This document shows, piece after piece, positions 1 through 5,812 of a DNA stretch of 6,507 nucleotides. The notes under the pieces were generated by a model that saw only the letters and a list, made by a program, of their open reading frames with translations, searched no databases and was not told the origin of the DNA. Position 1 is the first letter of the stretch. Every line of letters starts with the position of its first letter. This DNA comes from Rickettsiales bacterium. Its GTDB lineage: Bacteria > Pseudomonadota > Alphaproteobacteria > Rickettsiales > UBA3002. Both the position numbers and the translations under genes were made by a program. Location of the stretch: contig JAIXZB010000057.1 in assembly GCA_027489915.1 (NCBI GenBank), positions 1 to 6,507 of the forward strand, in the 5' to 3' direction.

Positions 1-643
1 GGTTGATGTTGCAGGGGATGATGGCACGCCCACGCGCCACTTCATCGCGCACGAATTCGGGGGTGATGAGGTTGGGCACCGATGCACCAAAACTTTCGCC
101 GCCCTTCATGGGGCTCATAGCCGCAATGCGGCCCTCATTTTCGCGGATGGCGACATATTCCATCTCGGGCGTGATGATGCCGCGTTTGGCATACGCCATC
201 TGGGTGACGTTCTGCCCTGCCTTGGCGCGCAGGGGCTTTTTCTCCACGTTTGGATACAGCATCACTTCGATTTTCTGGTATTCTTTGTAGCCGTTATCCT
301 CAGGGCGCATGGGGCGGCCTTCGTAACGCTCTACATCTCCCCTCTCCTGTACCCATGCGGCGCGAAGTTTGGCGAGGCCTTTGGTAATATCAACCTTCGC
401 AGATGCATCAGTGTAGATACCTGAAGTATCATACACGGTGAGCGTGTCTTCGCCCGATGTTGCGGCAAGTTCGATTTTGCGCATGGCTACTTTGATGCCG
501 CCCATACGTTCTGAGCCCTCTACATACGCTTTCTTTGAGCCGGGGAGCGCGCCTGTGGTGACACCAAAAGGCTGCGAAGGATCGCTTGGCGCAGGGTTTT
601 TGAGGACTTCTTTTTTGGTGGTGCTGGTGGCTGGTGGGGTCAT
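1..643 (-). CDS. thiC: Phosphomethylpyrimidine synthase ThiC, N-terminal part (3' end outside window)
   Basis: ThiC is a radical-SAM enzyme that rearranges aminoimidazole ribotide into hydroxymethylpyrimidine phosphate, the pyrimidine half of thiamin. About 214 N-terminal residues are visible of roughly 600 expected. They carry a run of ThiC hallmarks: GSKKAYVEGS near residue 35, a VYDTSG block near 70, KGLAKLRAAW followed by ERGDVE near 88-104, then TQMAYAKRGIITPEMEY and AIRENEGR, and finally TPEFVRDEVARGRAIIP at the window edge. The C-terminal CX2CX4C cluster motif lies outside, so activity cannot be judged. The ATG start has a GAGGA Shine-Dalgarno (649-653) five bases upstream. The family's RAIIPANIN reads RAIIPCNIN here. 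The gene is divergent from mutY, and no TPP riboswitch signature is visible upstream. The family call is very secure. Confidence 0.97.
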   Translation of the reverse strand, partial: MTPPATSTTKKEVLKNPAPSDPSQPFGVTTGALPGSKKAYVEGSERMGGIKVAMRKIELAATSGEDTLTVYDTSGIYTDASAKVDITKGLAKLRAAWVQERGDVERYEGRPMRPEDNGYKEYQKIEVMLYPNVEKKPLRAKAGQNVTQMAYAKRGIITPEMEYVAIRENEGRIAAMSPMKGGESFGASVPNLITPEFVRDEVARGRAIIPCNIN

Positions 644-668
644 GTGAATCCTCGTTTGTGTTAGTGGA

Positions 669-697
669 TTGCGCTGGCTGTCGCACAATGCCATGAT
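669..697 (+). promoter_or_regulatory. Possible sigma70-type promoter for mutY
   Basis: TTGCGC (669-674) and CATGAT (692-697) are separated by 17 bases, giving partial matches to the -35 and -10 consensus. The expected transcription start, seven bases after the last -10 base, falls on the A of the mutY ATG at 704. This would make the mRNA leaderless and would fit the lack of a Shine-Dalgarno. The matches are weak and this is a proposal only. Confidence 0.25.
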
Positions 698-703
698 GCA
701 TAC

Positions 704-1768
704 ATGACACGAGATAGCACCCAAGCCCGCTTGCCGCAAATAAAACCCGCAAGATTGCGCACAGTTCATGATGCGCTGCAGCGCTGGTACGCGACGCATG
801 GGCGACGTGATTTACCATGGCGCACCACAGATGATGCGTATGCGATTTGGGTGAGCGAAGTGATGTTGCAGCAAACGCAGGTAAAAACGGTGCGCGAGCG
901 TTATTATGGGCAGTTCTTGGCGCAATTTCCAACGATTGAAGCACTCGCCAACGCCCCGCGTGATGTGCTGATGAAGGCCTGGGAAGGGCTTGGATATTAT
1001 AACCGTGCGGCAAATTTGCAGAAAGCAGCACAGGTATTGTCGCGCAATAACTCATCCTTACCTGATACATTTGACGCATTACTCGCCCTGCCCGGTATTG
1101 GGAAAAATACCGCACATGCTATTTTGGCGTTTGCCTACCGCAAGCCTGTAGCCGTGATGGAGGCAAATGTGAAGCGGGTGGTATCGCGACTGTTTGCCCT
1201 CTCCTCGCCAAGTGATTCAACGCTGTGGGAGCTGGCTTCGGCATTAGTCGACTCGCGTAATCCGTTCGATTATAATCAGGCGATGATGGATATTGGGGCA
1301 ACGGTGTGCACGAAACGTTCGCCTCTGTGTGATAGCTGTCCTTTTAGTTCTGTATGTATGGGCAAGGCAACGCCTGAATTATTCCCCGCTGCTAAGGCTG
1401 CAAAAGTTACCCCCGTGCGCAAACGGATAATTGTTGCTTGGCGCGATGCGACGGGGAATTATCACGTTACACAAAGGCAAAGCCGCTTTTTACATGGGCT
1501 TTACGGGTTTGATGAATATGAAATGATGTATAAAATGATGCCTGATTTAGAAAGCGTATTGCTTGGCGACATATCCCAAACCTACAGCCATTTCAGACTG
1601 GAAGCGCAGGTGTATTGCAGCCCGACCACTACGCGTTTTAACGTGGGTGAATTTCTCTCGCTTGCCGGGATTGCCAATCTGCCACTTTCACGTGCAGATG
1701 CAAAGGTGCTGCGTTTGCTGAAAGATTATGATGCGCGTTTAGCTAAGGCAGCGCGCAAAAAGAAATAG
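704..1768 (+). CDS. mutY: A/G-specific adenine DNA glycosylase MutY
   Basis: MutY removes adenine mispaired with 8-oxoguanine, preventing G:C to T:A transversions. The protein is 354 residues, close to E. coli MutY (350). It shows LPWR at 37-40, WVSEVMLQQTQV with catalytic Glu52 (E. coli Glu37), GLGYY and RAANL after it, and a helix-hairpin-helix LPGIGK at 129-134. The [4Fe-4S] ligands are Cys202-X6-Cys209-X2-Cys212-X5-Cys218. The C-terminal NUDIX-like 8-oxoG recognition domain includes a Tyr-Ser-His (294-296) matching the FSH loop. Oddly, the position of catalytic Asp138 holds Glu153 (MEANVKRV instead of LDGNVKRV), and the Ser120 position is Asn135. ATG at 704 is the only in-frame ATG before an upstream stop at 662, and it has no evident ribosome binding site. 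The 3' end overlaps convergent nhaA by 43 bp. The SHF loop and C-terminal domain favour MutY over endonuclease III. Confidence 0.95.
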   Translation: MTRDSTQARLPQIKPARLRTVHDALQRWYATHGRRDLPWRTTDDAYAIWVSEVMLQQTQVKTVRERYYGQFLAQFPTIEALANAPRDVLMKAWEGLGYYNRAANLQKAAQVLSRNNSSLPDTFDALLALPGIGKNTAHAILAFAYRKPVAVMEANVKRVVSRLFALSSPSDSTLWELASALVDSRNPFDYNQAMMDIGATVCTKRSPLCDSCPFSSVCMGKATPELFPAAKAAKVTPVRKRIIVAWRDATGNYHVTQRQSRFLHGLYGFDEYEMMYKMMPDLESVLLGDISQTYSHFRLEAQVYCSPTTTRFNVGEFLSLAGIANLPLSRADAKVLRLLKDYDARLAKAARKKK

Positions 1769-2892
1769 CCTGTAATGCCAGAGAGAATGGAACCCACCAT
1801 TACCCCTACACGCATTTCTAGCTGCAAATGCGGCTCTTCGAAGGCGAGCATTCCAATGAATAGCGACATGGTGAAGCCAATACCTGCAACGATGCACACG
1901 CCGTAAAGCTGCAACCACGTTGCACCTTGCGGAAGTTTTGCAAGCCCGAGTTTTATGAGTAGTGCCGTTGCAGTGAATACACCGATTTGCTTACCCACGA
2001 ACAGGCCAATAATAATGCCAAGCGGCACGGGGTCGGTGATAATGGAGAGCGACATGCCATCAAGCGAGATACCCGCATTGGCGAAGGCGAATAAGGGTAG
2101 AATGATGTAAATCACGAGTGGATGTAAATCATGCTCGAATTGCTTGAGCATGGGTTTGCCACGCTTGCCATCAACATGCAGGGGGATGGTTAGGCCAAGC
2201 AACACGCCCGCAATAGTGGCGTGAATGCCTGATTGTAGTACGGCAAGCCACATAAAGAATCCAACAAACAAATAGAAAGATAAGTGTCGAACGCGCAGCA
2301 GGTTCATGGCAATCAGCACCGCAAGCGTAAGCGCTGCAAGTAGCAGATTTTGAGTAGCGAGCGCACCGCTGTAGAAGAATGCGATAATGAGAATTGCGAT
2401 TAAATCATCGATCACTGCAACGGCGGTGATAAATACTTTGAGCGACAAGGGAAGTTTTTTGCCAAAAAGTGCGAGCAGCCCAACTGCGAAAGCTATATCG
2501 GTCGCAGAGGCTATCGCCCAACCATGCTCGGTTGCTTTGTTACCATCGTTGATAATTAGGTAAAGCATTGCTGGCATGATGACACCACCAAGGGCAGCGA
2601 CAAGCGGAAGCGTTGCCTGGGCTCGTGAGGCCAGATGCCCCTCGATTAATTCGCGTTTGATTTCCATGCCAATGAGCACGAAAAAAATTACCATCAGCCC
2701 GTCATTTATCCAGTGATGAAGGGATTTACTTAATGAAGCTTCACCTAGCGTGACACCTAGCTTGCTATGAAGGAATCCCTCATAGTATCCGCTTATGCTG
2801 GTGTTGGCGGCTATCATGGCGAGTATGGCAGCAAGCAGTAACAAAACTCCACCTGCAGCATCTCCTTTTAGCCACTCTAAGAAACCACCCAC
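1726..2892 (-). CDS. nhaA: Na+/H+ antiporter NhaA
   Basis: NhaA is an inner-membrane antiporter that exports Na+ or Li+ in exchange for protons, giving salt and alkaline pH tolerance. The protein is 388 residues, the same as E. coli NhaA, and is made of repeated hydrophobic segments compatible with 12 membrane helices. Conserved residues are in place: Asp64 and Glu77 in the INDGLM...GMEIKREL block, Asp132 in ATDIAFA, the ion-binding pair Asp162-Asp163 in AVIDDLIAI, His224 in SGIHATIAGV (the E. coli His225 pH-response position), Glu253 in the FEHDLHP segment, Lys301 in VGKQIG, and the GIGFTMSLFI helix near the C terminus. The start is GTG, chosen because AGGAG lies five bases upstream. An ATG nearer to that site is out of frame and stops after six codons. 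The gene converges on and overlaps mutY, and is divergent from gltA. The call is very secure. Confidence 0.97.
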   Translation of the reverse strand: MGGFLEWLKGDAAGGVLLLLAAILAMIAANTSISGYYEGFLHSKLGVTLGEASLSKSLHHWINDGLMVIFFVLIGMEIKRELIEGHLASRAQATLPLVAALGGVIMPAMLYLIINDGNKATEHGWAIASATDIAFAVGLLALFGKKLPLSLKVFITAVAVIDDLIAILIIAFFYSGALATQNLLLAALTLAVLIAMNLLRVRHLSFYLFVGFFMWLAVLQSGIHATIAGVLLGLTIPLHVDGKRGKPMLKQFEHDLHPLVIYIILPLFAFANAGISLDGMSLSIITDPVPLGIIIGLFVGKQIGVFTATALLIKLGLAKLPQGATWLQLYGVCIVAGIGFTMSLFIGMLAFEEPHLQLEMRVGVMVGSILSGITGYFFLRAALAKRAS

Positions 2893-2897
2893 TGCAT

Positions 2898-2902
2898 CTC
2901 CT
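2898..2902 (-). promoter_or_regulatory. Ribosome binding site fixing the nhaA GTG start
   Basis: On the minus strand this reads AGGAG, followed by ATGCA and the GTG start of nhaA. The spacing of five bases is normal for the GTG. The intervening ATG directly abuts the site, is in another frame and reaches a TAG after six codons, so it is unlikely to be the productive start. Confidence 0.75.
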
Positions 2903-2928
2903 GATTGTTGCTACATTCACACGGTTTG

Positions 2929-2957
2929 TAGATAGAGGCATCGCGAAGCCATTGCAA
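2929..2957 (-). promoter_or_regulatory. Possible sigma70-type promoter for nhaA
   Basis: On the minus strand TTGCAA (2952-2957) is followed after 17 bases by TATCTA (2929-2934), about 37 bases upstream of the nhaA start. Spacing is ideal but the -10 match is poor. No NhaR-type operator was recognised. Low confidence. Confidence 0.22.
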
Positions 2958-2969
2958 GCGCCCGTAATC

Positions 2970-2997
2970 TTGACGACACCGCAGGTCGTGATAGCGT
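2970..2997 (+). promoter_or_regulatory. Possible sigma70-type promoter for gltA
   Basis: TTGACG (2970-2975) matches five of six -35 consensus bases. TAGCGT (2992-2997) follows after 16 bases and keeps only the first two and last consensus bases of a -10 box. Transcription would start near 3004, leaving a leader of about 23 bases that contains the GGGAG ribosome binding site at 3014-3018. Confidence 0.3.
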
Positions 2998-3026
2998 GAC
3001 TGCTGAACTTATTGGGAGTATTACCT

Positions 3027-4457
3027 ATGGCTAAACCTGCTGTTAAAGCGAAAGCAACCAAAGCAAAAAAAGTGGCGCCTAAGAAGGCGAAAAAAGCTCC
3101 TGCAAAGCCACAGCGCCCTGCATTGTTGCAATCGGTGCGCAAAGACCCATCGCAGCGTTTCAAAACAGTTGGGGCAGCGCAGCTTAGCATTAACGGCAAG
3201 CCTGCGGCCGAATTCCCGATTTACAAAGGCGTTGAGGGTGCCAATGTTATCGATATCCAGAAGCTATACGGGCAGACGGGACACTTTACTTTCGACCCTG
3301 GATTCTTATCGACCGCATCGTGCGATTCGGAAATTACGTATATTGATGGCGATAAAGGCATACTGCGCTATCGCGGCTATGACATTGACGAGCTTGCGAA
3401 TAAGAGTGACTTTTTAGAAACCTCCTATCTGCTGCTGTATGGCAATTTACCTAACGCCAAGCAAAAAGAATGGTTTGATTACCGCATCAAGAACCACACC
3501 ATGGTGCATGAGCAACTGCAATTCCTCTATCGTGGATTCCCACGCCGTGCGCACCCTATGGCGATTATGGTGGGCGCTGTGGCTTCGCTTTCTGCGTTTT
3601 ATCATGACTCACTCGATATCCATAACCCCGAAGAGCGCGAGCTCGCTGCCCTTCGCTTGATTGCGAAAATGCCAACGCTCGCTGCGATGTGCTATAAGTA
3701 TTCGGTGGGTCAGCCGTTCATGTATCCGCAGAATGATTTGGGTTTCTGTGAGAATTTTTTATACATGATGTTCGCAACCCCTTGTGAAGAATACAAAGTC
3801 AACCCAGTGATTGCGCGGGCAATGGAGAAAATTTTCATTCTTCATGCAGACCATGAACAGAATGCATCCACCTCAACCGTGCGCCTTGCTGGCTCATCGG
3901 GGGCTAATCCATTCGCATGTATTGGTGCAGGCATCGCTTCGCTTTGGGGCCCTGCACATGGCGGTGCGAATGAGGCGGTTATCAACATGCTCACTGAAAT
4001 CGGTGATGTAAAAAACATCCCTCATTTCATTAAACGTGCGAAGGATAAGAACGATCCTTTCCGTTTGATGGGCTTTGGGCATCGTATTTACAAGAACTAC
4101 GATCCTCGTGCATCGGTGCTGCGCAAATCATGCCATGAAGTGCTTAGTGAACTTGGCCAACAAGATGAGCCTCTGCTCAAAATCGCGATGGAGCTTGAGC
4201 GTATTGCACTGAGTGATGAATATTTCATCGAGCGCAAACTGTACCCGAACGTGGATTTCTATTCGGGTATTATTTACCGTGCGCTTGGCATTCCGACCGC
4301 GCTGTTTACTGTGTTGTTCGCAGTTGCGCGGACAGCTGGCTGGATTGCGCAATGGAAAGAGATGATTGAAGATCCTTCGATGAAGATTGGTCGTCCTCGT
4401 CAGCTTTTCATTGGCTCTGCACCGCGTAAATTTGCGCCAATTGCCAAGCGTAAGTAG
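3027..4457 (+). CDS. gltA: Citrate synthase (type II, hexameric-like) with Lys/Ala-rich N-terminal extension
   Basis: GltA condenses acetyl-CoA and oxaloacetate to citrate, the entry step of the TCA cycle, in the cytoplasm. The protein is 476 residues, against about 430 for typical bacterial relatives. The core starts near residue 52 (LSINGKPAAEFPIYKG) and continues with IDIQKLYGQTGHFTFDPGF, STASCDSEITYIDGDKGIL and RYRGYDIDELA. The catalytic triad is present: His311 in WGPAHGGAN, His352 in GFGHRIYKNYDPRA and Asp410 in YPNVDFYSGI. The ATG at 3027 has GGGAG (3014-3018) eight bases upstream. An in-frame TTG at 3012 overlaps that site and is unlikely to be used. Residues 3-28 hold eleven lysines with Ala and Pro, resembling a histone H1 tail, which is not a usual part of the enzyme. 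The gene is divergent from nhaA and ends 7 bp from the convergent polymerase gene. Confidence 0.97.
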   Translation: MAKPAVKAKATKAKKVAPKKAKKAPAKPQRPALLQSVRKDPSQRFKTVGAAQLSINGKPAAEFPIYKGVEGANVIDIQKLYGQTGHFTFDPGFLSTASCDSEITYIDGDKGILRYRGYDIDELANKSDFLETSYLLLYGNLPNAKQKEWFDYRIKNHTMVHEQLQFLYRGFPRRAHPMAIMVGAVASLSAFYHDSLDIHNPEERELAALRLIAKMPTLAAMCYKYSVGQPFMYPQNDLGFCENFLYMMFATPCEEYKVNPVIARAMEKIFILHADHEQNASTSTVRLAGSSGANPFACIGAGIASLWGPAHGGANEAVINMLTEIGDVKNIPHFIKRAKDKNDPFRLMGFGHRIYKNYDPRASVLRKSCHEVLSELGQQDEPLLKIAMELERIALSDEYFIERKLYPNVDFYSGIIYRALGIPTALFTVLFAVARTAGWIAQWKEMIEDPSMKIGRPRQLFIGSAPRKFAPIAKRK

Positions 4458-4464
4458 GCGAGCC

Positions 4465-5757
4465 TTACTCGTGGAATTCTGCCGCATCGGGAATGCGGGT
4501 AAAGGCAACTTTGGTGCCAGTGAAACTGCGCCCCTGCGATGGCAGCATACCAAGTGACACTGTATCGCGGCCAAAGCGGTGATTAAGCGCATCCATGGCA
4601 CGGGAAAGTTTTTCGCTTTTAATGCGGCCTGCACCTTGTGCTGATTTTGTGGCGAATAAATCTTCCTGCAAATAGGTTTCAGATTCGAGGCCATGCAGGG
4701 TGACGGATACTTTTCTCAGGCGCATGTGGGGGGAGGCATGGATTACCGCTTCCCAGCCTTCTTTGAGCATGGATAGAAACGTATGATTATCGTATGCACG
4801 CGCGCAATGCATATCGATAGCGTAGCGGATGCCTGCTTCGCTGCGCACTGAAAGTGTCATAGCGGTTGCGTAATACCCCATACGGCGCAAGCGGCTGACG
4901 GCTTTTACAGTAAGTCTGCGCGCAACATAACGCGCCTGCTCGGGCGGACGCAGTGCTGGTGCAAGCACATGGCTATGGCCCACGGTTGAACGTTTGGATG
5001 GTTCTTCTTCGGGCATATCAAGGCCACGCAGTACATACCACATACGCTCGCCCCATACATTGCTCCACAAGCTGCGCATCTGGCGCGCAGATAGCGCAAG
5101 AAGCTGCGGCGTTGTGTAAATACCGCGTATGTTTAAACGCTTTTCCATATTGCGGCCAATGCCTGGCAAGTCGGAGAGTTTTAAGCGCGTAACAAGCGTT
5201 AAAATATCTTCGGACTGCATGATGGTGAGCCCATCGGGCTTTTGAATATCAGTTGCGACTTTGGCGAGGTATTTATTAGGCGCAACGCCAATCGAGCAGG
5301 TTACGCATTCACCAATTGTATTTTTTAAGCCCTGCTTAATGCGCGCGGAAAGCTGCATTACTTGTTCCACGCTATTCTCGTTGGATTTAAGTGCGCAAGC
5401 TATCTCATCGATGGAGCATACAGAATGTATTGGTATGTGCTTTTCAATTTCTGCACATATGCGCGCATGAAAGCTTACATAATGTTCGTGATTGGCAACC
5501 ACGCACACCACCTCGGGGCAAAGTTTTTTGGCTTCATATACAGGAGTGTTGGTGCGAATGCCGAGCGCTTTGGCTTCGTAGCTGGCGGCGATGGCGCATG
5601 TGCTTTCGGTATCCACAGGCACCACCATCACTGGTTTTCCGCGCAACGCTGGGTTCAGCTGTTGCTCGACACTGGCAAAGTAACTGTTGAAATCCACGTA
5701 AAGCCAGCGAAGCGGGCCAGCATGCACACGCGCATCATCGAATGATATTTTGGTCAT
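4465..5757 (-). CDS. Y-family translesion DNA polymerase (DinB/UmuC-like)
   Basis: Y-family polymerases copy past damaged bases with low fidelity. The 430-residue product has the whole fold. Motif I is YVDFNSYFASVE at 20-31, with metal ligand Asp22 and Phe27 at the steric-gate position. The SIDE motif at 115-118 supplies Asp117 and Glu118, so the active site looks intact. SIGVAPNKYLAKVA follows at 155-168, then a thumb helix-hairpin-helix DLPGIG at 196-201, and a little-finger domain. QEDLF at 364-368 fits the beta-clamp binding consensus QL(S/D)LF. The last 60 residues include TKVAFTRIPDAAEF, which I do not recognise as a named domain. The NS in motif I recalls UmuC, while the overall length fits either subfamily, so no symbol is given. 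ATG at 5757 is preferred because homology begins just after it, and an in-frame GTG at 5781 would add eight residues. No SOS box is visible upstream. Confidence 0.92.
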   Translation of the reverse strand: MTKISFDDARVHAGPLRWLYVDFNSYFASVEQQLNPALRGKPVMVVPVDTESTCAIAASYEAKALGIRTNTPVYEAKKLCPEVVCVVANHEHYVSFHARICAEIEKHIPIHSVCSIDEIACALKSNENSVEQVMQLSARIKQGLKNTIGECVTCSIGVAPNKYLAKVATDIQKPDGLTIMQSEDILTLVTRLKLSDLPGIGRNMEKRLNIRGIYTTPQLLALSARQMRSLWSNVWGERMWYVLRGLDMPEEEPSKRSTVGHSHVLAPALRPPEQARYVARRLTVKAVSRLRRMGYYATAMTLSVRSEAGIRYAIDMHCARAYDNHTFLSMLKEGWEAVIHASPHMRLRKVSVTLHGLESETYLQEDLFATKSAQGAGRIKSEKLSRAMDALNHRFGRDTVSLGMLPSQGRSFTGTKVAFTRIPDAAEFHE

Positions 5758-5762
5758 GATGT

Positions 5763-5791
5763 ACTCTAGCGCACTACGCACTTAAATGCAA
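5763..5791 (-). promoter_or_regulatory. Possible promoter for the Y-family polymerase gene
   Basis: On the minus strand TTGCAT (5786-5791) and TAGAGT (5763-5768) are 17 bases apart. The -10-like element ends five bases before the ATG at 5757, so a transcript from it would have almost no leader. If this promoter is real, the in-frame GTG at 5781 cannot be the start. The -35 match is poor. The gene might instead be read through from the flagellin gene. Confidence 0.22.
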
Positions 5792-5812
5792 AATAGAGCC
5801 GTCTGAAAATAG

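Noticed and set aside
429..1115. Long 228-codon open frame on the minus strand opposite mutY and thiC
   Set aside because: It lies antisense to two secure genes, its translation is low in recognisable domains and rich in His, Arg and Ser as expected for a shadow frame, and it has no supporting start signal.
3012..3026. In-frame TTG as an earlier gltA start
   Set aside because: It overlaps the GGGAG ribosome binding site that is well placed for the ATG at 3027, and it has no site of its own.
2780..3199. 139-codon minus-strand open frame across the nhaA start and the gltA 5' end
   Set aside because: It is antisense to the gltA Lys/Ala tail and overlaps the nhaA start in another frame. Its Ala/Phe content simply mirrors the Lys/Ala-rich coding strand.
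4458..4472. Small hairpin (CGAG, five-base loop, CTCG) between the gltA and polymerase stop codons, considered as a terminator
   Set aside because: The stem is only four base pairs plus a wobble pair, and no T-run follows on either strand.
4128..4694. 188-codon minus-strand open frame spanning the gltA and polymerase 3' ends
   Set aside because: It overlaps two well-supported genes and has no recognisable motif.
5362..5745. Plus-strand open frames of 99 and 127 codons inside the polymerase gene
   Set aside because: They are antisense to the conserved polymerase active-site region and are shadows of it.
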